Assembly (NCBI RefSeq): GCF_016428645.1
Contig: NZ_JAELXW010000055.1
Span: 1-43,490 of the forward strand
Length of the DNA: 43,490 nt
DNA from: Glycomyces salinus
GTDB taxonomy: Bacteria; Actinomycetota; Actinomycetes; Mycobacteriales; Micromonosporaceae
Direction: 5' to 3'
Numbering within the stretch: position 1 is the first letter of the stretch; every line of letters starts with the position of its first letter. Shown here one piece after another: positions 20,760 through 28,234 of the stretch. The position numbers were made by a program, and so were the translations under genes. The notes under the pieces are model-generated. The model made no database searches. It had not been told where the DNA came from and worked only from the letters and a program-made list of their open reading frames with translations.

Positions 20760-23225
20760 CTATTCGCGGATGGCCGCGCCGAACCGCTCGCTCGCGACCG
20801 CCACGGCCGCGTCGCGGATCGCCACGCCCTCCTCGTTGGTCAGCGTCCGGTCTCCGGCGCGCAGCGCCAGCTTGAACGCGAGGGACTTCTTCCCCTCGCC
20901 GAGCTTGGCGTCGCGGTAGACGTCGAACAGGCGCGCCGACTCCAGCAGCTCCCCGGCGCCCTCGCACAGCGCCGCCTCGACCTCGCCGGCGGAGACGCTC
21001 TCGGAGACGACCACCGCCACGTCGATGAGCGTGGCCGGGTAGTGCGAGATGACCGGCGCCGGAGCCAGGTCCGGCAGCGGGACGGCCGAGAGGTCCAGCT
21101 CCATGGCCGCGGTCCGCTTCGGCAGGTCGAGGGCCTCGCACACCTCGGGATGCAGCTCCCCGGCGTGGCCGACGACCTCGCCTTCGACCTTCAGCTCGGC
21201 GCAGCGGCCCGGGTGCCACGGGGCCAGCTCGCCCTGGACGACCTCCAGCTTCGCTCCGGCGGCCTCGGCCACGATCTCGGCGGCCTCGATCGCGTCGGCC
21301 CAGTCGACCTGGCGGCCGGGGCCCTCGACCCCGTCCGGTCCGGCCTGGCCGCACAGGATCGCGGCCACGTGCCGCGGCTGCGCGGGCAGCCGCCGGATCG
21401 CCGCCGAGATCGCCTCGTCGCTCGGCCGCTCGGACACCGGCAGCTCGACCTTCTCGAGCTCCGACCAGCCCTCGGCGGGCTTGAAGACCAGCCCCTCCTC
21501 GAATACCGCCAGGTCGCGCGCGCCGCGCGCGAGGTTCGTCCTGACCGCGTTGACCAGGCTCGCCAGCACCGAGGTGCGCAGCAGCGGCGCGGCGGTGTCG
21601 AGCGGGTTGAGCACCGCGATCGCGTCGCGCCGCGGATCGGCCGGGTCCAGCCACAGCTCGTCGGCGCGCTCGCGCGAGACGAACGGGAACGTGAAGGTCT
21701 CCACGAAGCCGTTGTCGGCCAGGGCCCGCGCCACGCGGCGGCGGCGGCGCTGCTCGGGTGTCAGGCCCGGCCCGGCCGGCGCGCGGGGCACGCTCGACGG
21801 GATGTGCCGGTAGCCGTGGAGCCGCGCGACCTCCTCGACCAGGTCGGCCGGGTCGGCCAGGTCGGGACGCCAGGTCGCCGGGGTGACGGTGAGAACGTCG
21901 CCACCCTCCACCGAGCAACCGGCGGCCTCCAGCATCGCGACCACCGTCGCGCGGTCGTAGTCGACCCCGATCGTCTGCGACGGCAGGTCGACCGGCAGCT
22001 CGATCGGTGCGACCGGCCGGCGGTTGTCGACGTCGGCGACCTTCTCCGAGAGCGTCCCGCCGCCGTACTCGACCAGCAGGTCGACCGCGCGCTGCGTGGC
22101 GAGCGCGCTCAGGGCCGGGTCGGTGCCGCGCTCGAACCGCTTGGACGCCTCGCTGGTGAGCTTGTGCCGCCGCGAGGTCCGCGCGATCGCGACCGGATCC
22201 CAGTGCGCGGCCTCGACGAGCACATTGCGGGTCTCGGGGCCGACCTCGGAGGACTCCCCGCCCATGACCCCGGCCAGCGACAGCGGGCCGGTGTTGTCGT
22301 AGATGACCATGTCCTCGGGGTCGAGGGCTCGCTCGACGTCGTCGAGGGTCTTGAGCTTCTCGCCCGGGCTCGCGCGCCTGACGACCAGGTCGCCTTCGAG
22401 GCGGTCCAGGTCGAAGGCGTGCAGCGGGTGGCCCAGTTCGAGCATCAGGTAGTTGGTGACGTCCACGGCCAGCCCGATCGGGCGCATCCCGGCCTGCGTC
22501 AGCCGCTTGGCCATCCACTCGGGCGAATCGGCGTTCGCGTCCACGCCGTGGACGGCGCGCAGCGTGAAGCGCGTGCAGCCCTCGGTCTCGACCCGGATCG
22601 GGTGCGGCGGCTCGGCCGTGGCCGGGTGCTCGACGGCCTTGGCGGCCGGGTCGGTGAAGGCCGCCCCCAGCTGGTGGGCGACCTCGCGGGCGACCCCGCG
22701 CATCGAGAAGCAGTAGCCCATGTCGGGGGTGATGGCCAGCTCGAACACGATCTCGTCGAGGCCGAGCAGCGGCCGCGCGTCCTCCCCGACCATGCCCTCG
22801 GCCAGCACCATGATGCCGTCGTGGTCGTCGGAGACGCCGAGCTCGCGCGCCGAGCAGATCATGCCGTCCGAGAGCCGCCCGTAGGTCTTGCGCGAGCCGA
22901 TGGCGAACCCGCCGGGCAGGACCGCGCCGGGCAGCGCCACCACGACCAGGTCGCCCTCGGCGAAGTTGCGGGCGCCGCAGATGATCGAGCGCGGCTCGTC
23001 CTCGCCGACCTCCACGTGGCAGTGGCGGATCGGCTTCTTGAACTCGGTGAGCTCCTCGATCGAGGCGACGCGGCCGACCACGAGCGGTCCGGTGACCTGC
23101 TCGCGCAGGTCGTGGACCTCTTCGACCTCGAGCCCGGCGTCGACCAGGGCCGCGTCCAGGGCCTCGGTCGTGAGGTCGGCGGGCAGGGCGGCGTACTCGG
23201 ACAGCCAGGAGACTGGGATCCGCAT
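20760..23225 (-). CDS. pheT: Phenylalanine-tRNA ligase beta subunit
   Basis: This is the beta chain of the alpha2-beta2 phenylalanyl-tRNA synthetase. At 821 residues it has all expected modules. An EMAP-like tRNA-binding OB fold lies at about 40-150 (GPLVVGRVASIEELTEFKKP). The B3/B4 region contains DVTNYLMLELGHPLHAFD, followed by B5 (RRPVAPIELPVDLPSQTIGV). A C-terminal FDX-ACB anticodon-binding domain ends the chain (ISHYPATLIDVAVVV...FKLALRAGDRTLTNEE). It starts 4 nt after the pheS stop and is followed by a strong terminator. Confidence 0.97.
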   Translation of the reverse strand: MRIPVSWLSEYAALPADLTTEALDAALVDAGLEVEEVHDLREQVTGPLVVGRVASIEELTEFKKPIRHCHVEVGEDEPRSIICGARNFAEGDLVVVALPGAVLPGGFAIGSRKTYGRLSDGMICSARELGVSDDHDGIMVLAEGMVGEDARPLLGLDEIVFELAITPDMGYCFSMRGVAREVAHQLGAAFTDPAAKAVEHPATAEPPHPIRVETEGCTRFTLRAVHGVDANADSPEWMAKRLTQAGMRPIGLAVDVTNYLMLELGHPLHAFDLDRLEGDLVVRRASPGEKLKTLDDVERALDPEDMVIYDNTGPLSLAGVMGGESSEVGPETRNVLVEAAHWDPVAIARTSRRHKLTSEASKRFERGTDPALSALATQRAVDLLVEYGGGTLSEKVADVDNRRPVAPIELPVDLPSQTIGVDYDRATVVAMLEAAGCSVEGGDVLTVTPATWRPDLADPADLVEEVARLHGYRHIPSSVPRAPAGPGLTPEQRRRRRVARALADNGFVETFTFPFVSRERADELWLDPADPRRDAIAVLNPLDTAAPLLRTSVLASLVNAVRTNLARGARDLAVFEEGLVFKPAEGWSELEKVELPVSERPSDEAISAAIRRLPAQPRHVAAILCGQAGPDGVEGPGRQVDWADAIEAAEIVAEAAGAKLEVVQGELAPWHPGRCAELKVEGEVVGHAGELHPEVCEALDLPKRTAAMELDLSAVPLPDLAPAPVISHYPATLIDVAVVVSESVSAGEVEAALCEGAGELLESARLFDVYRDAKLGEGKKSLAFKLALRAGDRTLTNEEGVAIRDAAVAVASERFGAAIRE

Positions 23226-23229
23226 CGGT

Positions 23230-24297
23230 CTATTCCTCCACTCGCAGGCCGGCGGGGAAGCGGACGTCCCCGTCGATGATGTCCCTCAGGTCGGTGATGC
23301 CGTGGCGCAGCATGAGCGCGCGATCGACGCCCATGCCGAAGGCGAAGCCCGAGTAGACGTCGGGGTCGATGCCGCAGGCGCGCAGCACCCGCGGGTTGAC
23401 CATGCCGCAGCCGCCCCACTCGATCCAGCGGGGACCGTCCTTGTGGGCGGTGAACCAGACGTCGACCTCGGCGCTGGGCTCGGTGAACGGGAAGTACGAC
23501 GGGCGCAGCCGGGTGACCGCATCGGGCCCGAACACCGACTTGGCGTAGTGGTCCAGCGTGCCCTTCAGGTCGGCCATGGTGATGCCCTTGTCGACCACGA
23601 GGCCCTCGGTCTGGTGGAAGACGGGCGAGTGGGTCGCGTCGACCTCGTCGGTGCGGTACACGCGGCCGGGCGCGACGGTGTAGATCGGCGGCTCCTGGGT
23701 GAGCATGGTGTGGATCTGCACCGTGGAGGTGTGGGTCCGCAGTACCATGTTCGAGCCGTACTCCCCGTCGCCGTCGGCGATGTGGAAGGTGTCCATCATG
23801 GTTCGGGCCGGGTGGTCGGGGTGGATGTTGAGCGCGTCGAAGTTGAACCACTCCAGCTCGACCTCGGGGCCCTCGCCGATCTGGTAGCCCATCGCGACGA
23901 ACAGGTCGGCGATGCGGTCCATCTGGGCGCTGATCGGGTGGCGCGCTCCGGCCCGGCGCCGGGGGGCGCGGGCGGTGACGTCGACGGTCTCCTCGCGGAG
24001 GATCCGCTCGGCCTCGGCGGCCTCGAGGACGGCCTTGCGGTCCTCGTAGGCGGCGGTGATCTCGCCGCGGGCGGCGTTGACGTTGCGGCCGGCCTCACCG
24101 CGCTCTTTGCCGGGGAGCGACCCGATCGCCCTGCGCGCCAGCGACACGGGCGCCTTGTCGCCGAGGCAGGCGCTCCGGGCCGCGGCCAGCTCCTCGATGG
24201 TGGCGGCCGCTTCGACGGCCGTGATCGCTTCCTTTACGGCCCTGCTGAGGGCCTCGGGCTGGACGAGGCCAGCCTGGTTCTCGTTCTCGTTAGACAT
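23230..24297 (-). CDS. pheS: Phenylalanine-tRNA ligase alpha subunit
   Basis: This is the catalytic subunit that charges tRNA-Phe. The 355-residue protein has an N-terminal coiled-coil region and class II motif 1 ([19 protein letters not shown]). Motif 2 is at [22 protein letters not shown] and motif 3 at [18 protein letters not shown]. The start is ATG 24297, with AGGAG 7-8 nt upstream; an upstream in-frame ATG at 24441 would run through the leader structures and is rejected. It is preceded by a 140-nt leader with a small ORF and competing stems, so expression is probably attenuated by translation or tRNA charging. Confidence 0.97.
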   Translation of the reverse strand: MSNENENQAGLVQPEALSRAVKEAITAVEAAATIEELAAARSACLGDKAPVSLARRAIGSLPGKERGEAGRNVNAARGEITAAYEDRKAVLEAAEAERILREETVDVTARAPRRRAGARHPISAQMDRIADLFVAMGYQIGEGPEVELEWFNFDALNIHPDHPARTMMDTFHIADGDGEYGSNMVLRTHTSTVQIHTMLTQEPPIYTVAPGRVYRTDEVDATHSPVFHQTEGLVVDKGITMADLKGTLDHYAKSVFGPDAVTRLRPSYFPFTEPSAEVDVWFTAHKDGPRWIEWGGCGMVNPRVLRACGIDPDVYSGFAFGMGVDRALMLRHGITDLRDIIDGDVRFPAGLRVEE

Positions 24298-24377
24298 GCA
24301 CTCTCTCCTGCGGGACCTTAAGGAGTCTAGGGAAGCCGCGCGGCTCGGCCGCAGCCCGCCGGAGGAGATGTGGGCAG
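24298..24377 (-). promoter_or_regulatory. Candidate attenuator / RBS-sequestering leader of pheS
   Basis: In minus sense, GCGGGCTGCGGC occurs twice (24394-24383, inside the small ORF, and 24359-24348). The arm CCCGCCGG (24404-24397) can pair with the nearby copy or with CCGGCGGG (24362-24355), so the pairings exclude one another. GCGGC-CGA-GCCGC forms a third stem. TCTCCT (24368-24363) is complementary to AGGAGA in the pheS ribosome site (24309-24304). The layout suits control by ribosome position on the small ORF. No long U-run is present, so initiation control is more likely than termination. Confidence 0.5.
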
Positions 24378-24434
24378 CTAGCGCCGCAGCCCGCACCCGG
24401 CGGGCCGCATAAACGAGCGATAGCTGGAAGACAT
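24378..24434 (-). CDS. Putative pheS leader peptide (18 aa), leaderless start
   Basis: The product is [18 protein letters not shown]. The ATG lies six bases after a TATGAT -10 box, so transcription would start at the ATG itself, a common leaderless arrangement in actinobacteria. The stop codon falls within the competing stems ahead of pheS. It contains a single Phe and one Tyr, so a classic Phe-codon run is absent. The peptide could instead act simply by placing a ribosome. Real translation is unproven. Confidence 0.5.
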   Translation of the reverse strand: MSSSYRSFMRPAGCGLRR

Positions 24435-24440
24435 GAGGCA

Positions 24441-24446
24441 ATCATA
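24441..24446 (-). promoter_or_regulatory. -10 box of the pheS leader promoter
   Basis: TATGAT in minus sense, six bases before the leader ORF ATG. The -35 region is not a clear match. Confidence 0.5.
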
Positions 24447-24466
24447 CCGACATGCGTTGCGCCGAG

Positions 24467-24503
24467 GCACCGCCCCTGGCGGTGCGCCATGCTCCGCATG
24501 GCG
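24467..24503 (-). terminator. Twin hairpins downstream of the trmH-like gene
   Basis: Two perfect 8-bp stems stand back to back: GCACCGCC/GGCGGTGC (24467-24485) and CGCCATGC/GCATGGCG (24485-24503), each with a 3-nt loop. They follow the trmH-like stop by 17 nt and precede the pheS promoter. There is no U-run; they probably end or stabilise the upstream transcript. Confidence 0.5.
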
Positions 24504-24520
24504 ACGCACCCGCGCTGAGC

Positions 24521-25327
24521 TCAAGACGCGAGACGCTGCTGCGCAGCGCTCGCGTAGAGACAGACTCCGGCGGCGACGGCCAGGTTCAGGCTCTCGGCCT
24601 TCCCCCAGACGGGGACGCCGACGCGGCGGTGGGCCAGAGCGGCGGTGGCCTCGTCGAGGCCGTGGGCCTCCGAGCCGAGCAGCCACACCGTCGGCGCGTC
24701 CAGCTCACCGTTCGCGCTCAGCGCGAACAGGTCCTCTCCCCCGGTGACGGCGGCGAGGATCTGGGCGTGGTCGAAGATGCCGAGCATCTCGGCGGTGTCG
24801 GCGCCGCGGATCACCGGCAGGTGGAACAGGCTCCCGGCCGAGGCGCGCACGCATTTGCCGTTGTACGGGTCGACCGAGTCGGTGCCGAACACCACGCAGT
24901 CGGCCCCGGCCGCGTCGGCGGCGCGCAGGACCGTCCCGGCGTTGCCGGGGTCGGTGATGCCGTGCAGGACCGCGACCAGGTTCGCCTCGGGAGGGAGCCG
25001 CTGGTCGAGGAAGCGGCAGGCGGCGATCAGGCCCTGGGGCGTGACGGTCTCGGCCAGCGAGGCCAGCGCCTCGTCGGTGGTCGGGTGCAGATGGACCCCG
25101 GCCGCGGCGGCGGCGTCGATCAGCTCGTCGTGCCTGGCGTCGGCCTCGATCGTGTAGAACAGGTCCTCGGCCGCCCCGGCCTCGACGGCCTCTCGCACGG
25201 CCTGCGGGCCCTCGGCGAGGAACCGCCCAGCCTTCTCGCGGCCGCGGCGGCGCTGAAGCTTCCTGGCAGCGACGACCCGGGACGATCGCGCCGTGAGCGC
25301 GTCCGTCCCGGGCTCGGTCTGCGACAT
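24521..25327 (-). CDS. TrmH (SpoU) family RNA 2'-O-methyltransferase
   Basis: This SAM-dependent methyltransferase of the SPOUT superfamily probably acts on 23S rRNA or tRNA ribose. The 268-residue protein has an N-terminal substrate-binding domain (RKLQRRRGREKAGRFLAEGP). The trefoil-knot motifs follow: motif 1 HGITDPGNAGTVLRAADAAG, motif 2 VWLLGSEAHGL and motif 3 VPVWGKAESLNLAVAAGVCLY. The exact target cannot be read. The ATG immediately follows the rplT stop with no gap, so it rides on the infC-rpmI-rplT transcript, a common actinobacterial arrangement. Confidence 0.93.
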   Translation of the reverse strand: MSQTEPGTDALTARSSRVVAARKLQRRRGREKAGRFLAEGPQAVREAVEAGAAEDLFYTIEADARHDELIDAAAAAGVHLHPTTDEALASLAETVTPQGLIAACRFLDQRLPPEANLVAVLHGITDPGNAGTVLRAADAAGADCVVFGTDSVDPYNGKCVRASAGSLFHLPVIRGADTAEMLGIFDHAQILAAVTGGEDLFALSANGELDAPTVWLLGSEAHGLDEATAALAHRRVGVPVWGKAESLNLAVAAGVCLYASAAQQRLAS

Positions 25328-25711
25328 CTAGCGCTCGGCCGGAGCGTTGACGTCCTCGGGCAGGGCCGCCTTGGCGACCTCGACCAGCGCGGTGAACGCG
25401 GCCTCGTCGTTGACGGCCAGCTCCGCGAGGATCTTGCGGTCGACCTCGACCTCGGCGAGCTTCAGCCCCTGCATGAACCGGTTGTAGCTGATGCCGTTGG
25501 CGCGGGCGGCGGCGTTGATGCGGGTGATCCACAACTTGCGGAACTCGCGCTTGCGAGCCTTGCGGTCCCGGTAGGAGTAGGTGTACGAGTGCAGCAGCTG
25601 CTCTTTGGCCTTGCGGTACAGGCGCGAGCGCTGGCCCCGGTAGCCCTTGGCCTCTTCGAGTACGGTGCGGCGCTTCTTCTTGGCGTTCACCGAACGCTTG
25701 ACGCGTGCCAC
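25328..25711 (-). CDS. rplT: 50S ribosomal protein bL20
   Basis: This is an early-assembly protein of the large subunit. The 127-residue protein starts [15 protein letters not shown] and contains [30 protein letters not shown] and [16 protein letters not shown], all diagnostic of bL20. GTG start. It lies in the infC-rpmI-rplT order typical of bacteria. In other bacteria bL20 represses its own operon; whether the infC leader here binds it is unknown. Confidence 0.98.
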   Translation of the reverse strand: MARVKRSVNAKKKRRTVLEEAKGYRGQRSRLYRKAKEQLLHSYTYSYRDRKARKREFRKLWITRINAAARANGISYNRFMQGLKLAEVEVDRKILAELAVNDEAAFTALVEVAKAALPEDVNAPAER

Positions 25712-25760
25712 AGTTCTGTCTCCTTGCGGTTAAAGCGGAATGAGTCAAAGGGGGCGGGGG

Positions 25761-25955
25761 CTAGCGGCCCAGCAGCTTCCTGACCTGCTTCTGGTCGGCC
25801 TTGGCGACGTCGGCGCGCCCGTCGAGCTTGCGCTTCGTCTTCGAGGACTTGTGCTCCATCAGGTGGTTCTTGCCCTGCTGGCGACGCTGCAGTTTGCCGG
25901 AGCCGGTGACCTTGAAACGCTTCTTGGCACCGCTGTGGGTCTTCATCTTCGGCAT
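25761..25955 (-). CDS. rpmI: 50S ribosomal protein bL35
   Basis: The 64-residue basic protein begins MPKMKTHSGAKKRFKVTGSG, which is diagnostic. It lies between infC and rplT with short gaps. A Shine-Dalgarno-like GGAG sequence precedes ATG 25955; an upstream ATG at 26003 is rejected because family similarity starts at 25955. Confidence 0.98.
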   Translation of the reverse strand: MPKMKTHSGAKKRFKVTGSGKLQRRQQGKNHLMEHKSSKTKRKLDGRADVAKADQKQVRKLLGR

Positions 25956-26035
25956 CGTGGTTCTCCGTTCGATATGTAAACCCCGCGCCTGTAGCGGGCG
26001 CATGGCGCCCGCTTAGGCACGGATGGGTGGGCGGT

Positions 26036-26605
26036 CTACTCGGCCGCCGCGCGGTCACGGCCGCCCTTGCGGCCACCGCCTTTGGCGTCCCCGCCCTTGG
26101 GCCGGTGCGGGGCGACCACCATGACCATGTTCCGGCCGTCCTGCTTCGGGGCCGACTCGACCGCTCCGAGATCGGCGATCTCTTCGGCGAGCTTGTCGAG
26201 CAGGCGCCGGCCCAGTTCGGGACGCGACTGCTCGCGACCACGGAACATGATGGTGATCTTGACTTTGTCCCCGGCCGTCAGGAACCGCACAATGTGACCC
26301 TTCTTGGTCTCATAGTCGTGCGTGTCGATCTTCGGCCGAAGCTTCATCTCCTTGATCACGGTCTGCTGCTGGTTCCGGCGCGAGGCACGGGCCTTCTGGG
26401 CGGACTCGTACTTGAACTTGCCGTAGTCCATGAGCTTGCAGACCGGCGGTCGGGCGGTGGGCGCAACCTCGACCAGGTCCATGTCGACGTCGGCGGCCAG
26501 CTGCTGGGCCTTGTCGATCGGAACGATGCCGACCTGCTCACCCTGCGGGCCGACCAGACGCACTTCACGTGCCCGGATCTGGTCGTTAACGCGCAAATCG
26601 CTGAT
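26036..26605 (-). CDS. infC: Translation initiation factor IF-3, probable AUC start
   Basis: IF-3 binds the 30S subunit and rejects non-canonical start codons. The 189-residue protein has the N-domain ([20 protein letters not shown]), the linker region and the C-domain ([29 protein letters not shown]). It ends in a basic Gly/Lys/Arg tail. Family similarity begins at ISDLRVND. That Ile is an ATC codon, and AAGGAGG stands 4 nt before it, with no ATG, GTG or TTG at the same place. An AUC start fits the known IF-3 habit of starting at a rare codon, which allows IF-3 to repress itself. It heads the infC-rpmI-rplT-trmH unit. Confidence 0.93.
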   Translation of the reverse strand: MSDLRVNDQIRAREVRLVGPQGEQVGIVPIDKAQQLAADVDMDLVEVAPTARPPVCKLMDYGKFKYESAQKARASRRNQQQTVIKEMKLRPKIDTHDYETKKGHIVRFLTAGDKVKITIMFRGREQSRPELGRRLLDKLAEEIADLGAVESAPKQDGRNMVMVVAPHRPKGGDAKGGGRKGGRDRAAAE

Positions 26606-26627
26606 GGGGCCTCCTTGTTGCGATTCT

Positions 26628-26649
26628 CGCCGATACCGGCGTATCGGCG
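26628..26649 (-). promoter_or_regulatory. Hairpin just upstream of the infC ribosome site
   Basis: A perfect 9-bp stem, CGCCGATAC and GTATCGGCG around a 4-nt loop, ends 12 nt before AAGGAGG. It may modulate ribosome access or bind a regulator. Confidence 0.5.
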
Positions 26650-26720
26650 TCCCGAGTTGTTTCTTGGTTAACGCGAGCACGCCGGGTAACGCGCTCTCGC
26701 AGCAGGGCCCCAGTTCCCAA

Positions 26721-26748
26721 TGAGAAAGCCCCGGCACGCAGCCAGGGC
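26721..26748 (-). terminator. Candidate attenuator terminator in the infC leader
   Basis: In minus sense GCCCTGGC-TGCGT-GCCGGGGC forms an 8-bp stem (one G-U) followed by TTTCTC, about 115 nt before infC. A second GGGGCCC just downstream could form a competing fold. Together they suggest premature termination control. Confidence 0.5.
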
Positions 26749-26874
26749 CCAATTCCGTGACACGGGTTCATAGCCGCTGTGCGGCGGCTGCCGTGTGCGA
26801 CCCGTTCGCCTCTGCGGCTGCGGGTGGGAGCTGGGCTCCGCTTCAGGTGCGCGCCGAAGCACGCACGACTAGTA

Positions 26875-26880
26875 ATTATA
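26875..26880 (-). promoter_or_regulatory. -10 box of the infC operon promoter
   Basis: A perfect TATAAT in minus sense lies within an AT-rich patch. It implies an untranslated leader of about 260 nt ahead of the infC start. A clear -35 is not visible. Confidence 0.55.
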
Positions 26881-26913
26881 CCTACATCCTACAGGCGGCG
26901 TCGCCGCAGGCCC

Positions 26914-27360
26914 CTATGACGTGCGCGACTGCTCCAGGAGGGCCCGCAGGTGCTTGATCGCGGCCGCGGCCCGCTCCTTGTCGGTAATCTGGATGGCCAT
27001 GATCGAGACCTCGTCGTCGTCGGCCAGGGTGGCCAGCGCCCACTGCACCCGGTCGGGCAGGGCGACGTCCACGACGACCTCCCAGGGCAGGCGGTGGGTG
27101 GAGAAGACGTTGCGGATCTCGATGCCGTCCTCGTCGGCGCGCACCCGCAGCCGCAGGAACGACAGGATGACGCCGCCGCCGATCAGGCCGATTCCGACCA
27201 TCCCGACCTGGTCGGCCCAGGTCACCGCGCCGCCCTCGGGGGTGGTCGCCCCCAGCGTGAACGACAGCGCGAAGGCCGACCCGGCGAACAGGATCGCGCC
27301 GATCCAGGCTCCGATCCGGGATTTGCGGGGCTTGTAGTCGAGGGGACCGACCTCGGTCAT
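26914..27360 (-). CDS. Small membrane protein with bacterial PH-like domain
   Basis: This 148-residue protein has two transmembrane helices (about 17-37 and 51-69) and then a cytoplasmic domain. That domain (LRVRADEDGIEIRNVFSTHR, LPWEVVVDVALPD) matches the actinobacterial PH-like family with two membrane helices; I recall this as Pfam bPH_6. Function is unknown. GGAG lies about 8 nt before ATG 27360; ATG 27384 is a second candidate. It is transcribed away from the VapBC-like pair but on the same strand, 56 nt downstream of it. Confidence 0.8.
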   Translation of the reverse strand: MTEVGPLDYKPRKSRIGAWIGAILFAGSAFALSFTLGATTPEGGAVTWADQVGMVGIGLIGGGVILSFLRLRVRADEDGIEIRNVFSTHRLPWEVVVDVALPDRVQWALATLADDDEVSIMAIQITDKERAAAAIKHLRALLEQSRTS

Positions 27361-27415
27361 GGGCTTCGCTCCTACGGCGCTCATGCATGTCCCTTTCAGG
27401 GTTTCAGGGTTCCCC

Positions 27416-27811
27416 CTACGGCAGGTGGTCTATCTCCAGACCCGAGTCGAATGCCAGCAGAGTCTTCGGCTCGCCGGTCACAATGGGCCAGCCGGGGCGG
27501 TTCAGGCCACACCAGGCGACGTGCCCGGCCGCGATGTTGCCGTGCTGGCGCGAGCGGGAGAGCATCAGGCCCACGTCCCGGGCGGTCTTCTTGTCGAGGT
27601 CCATCACGACCGTCACCGGGAGCCCGAGCAGCACCAGCAGCGCGTCGCGGTCCCGGCGCCGGGCCTGCGCCCACGCCTCGGCAAGCGCTCCCGAGGGGAT
27701 GGCGAGGACGACGTTCTCCTCGAGCGCGGTGAACACCACCGCCTGCGGGTAGGGCATGGAGGTGGCGAAACCGACGATTGCCGACACGTCCAGGATTCGG
27801 CCACCGATCAC
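27416..27811 (-). CDS. PIN-domain VapC-like toxin, partly degenerate acidic site
   Basis: PIN toxins are Mg-dependent RNases. The 131-residue product has Asp8 (ILDVSAIVGF), Glu45 (GALAEAWAQ) and Asp79 (ARDVGLML). A typical C-terminal TGEPKTLLAFDSGLEI ends the domain, in place of the usual TGD. The expected central Asp of the third helix region is Asn92 (HGNIAAGHVAW). Two of the usual acidic positions are therefore Asn and Glu, and activity may be weak. The ATG overlaps the antitoxin stop as ATGA, the standard toxin-antitoxin order. Confidence 0.75.
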   Translation of the reverse strand: MIGGRILDVSAIVGFATSMPYPQAVVFTALEENVVLAIPSGALAEAWAQARRRDRDALLVLLGLPVTVVMDLDKKTARDVGLMLSRSRQHGNIAAGHVAWCGLNRPGWPIVTGEPKTLLAFDSGLEIDHLP

Positions 27812-28113
27812 CTGGCGGCCTCCCCGGGTTCGTCGTTGACTCCCAGGACCTCGCGAGCCCAGGCCAGGTGCTCGGCGCTGGGCGCGTGGCCCTTGCGCTC
27901 GAACAGGTCTTGGAGCTCGCTGAGCGAGCGGTCGCGTTCGAGCCGTTCGGCCACGGCCTCGATGACGTAGTCGGAGACCGAGGCGGCACGCCCGATCGCG
28001 ACGAGGCGCCGGATCTGCTCGGACTGCTCTGCCGGCAGGGCGACGGTCGAGCGTGAGGAATCCGCCCCGGCGCCGGGTGGCGGATTGAGCGACGAGTTCG
28101 CACGATCGGTCAC
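27808..28113 (-). CDS. Ribbon-helix-helix antitoxin of the VapBC-like pair
   Basis: The 101-residue protein has a disordered N-terminus, then a ribbon-helix-helix unit (STVALPAEQSEQIRRLVAIG, ASVSDYVIEAVAERL). An acidic C-terminus (LSELQDLFERKGHAPSAEH) presumably binds the toxin. The GTG at 28113 lies 7 nt after a TAACCT -10-like box, so the mRNA may be leaderless; ATG 28158 is a longer alternative. The gene is divergent from pepP. Confidence 0.7.
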   Translation of the reverse strand: MTDRANSSLNPPPGAGADSSRSTVALPAEQSEQIRRLVAIGRAASVSDYVIEAVAERLERDRSLSELQDLFERKGHAPSAEHLAWAREVLGVNDEPGEAAR

Positions 28114-28234
28114 GGTCTTCAGGTTAGCGCTCGGCCGGTCGCCGACGGTAGGGGACATGACCGGGAATCGGTCCCGGTGCAGCGCGGTACCGTCGGGAGG
28201 AACGCTTGCAACCCGAGCCGGAAGAAGGATCCGC

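Noticed and set aside
26586-26862. Small frames inside the infC leader as leader peptides
   Set aside because: They overlap the infC start region, lack ribosome sites and show no repeated codons.
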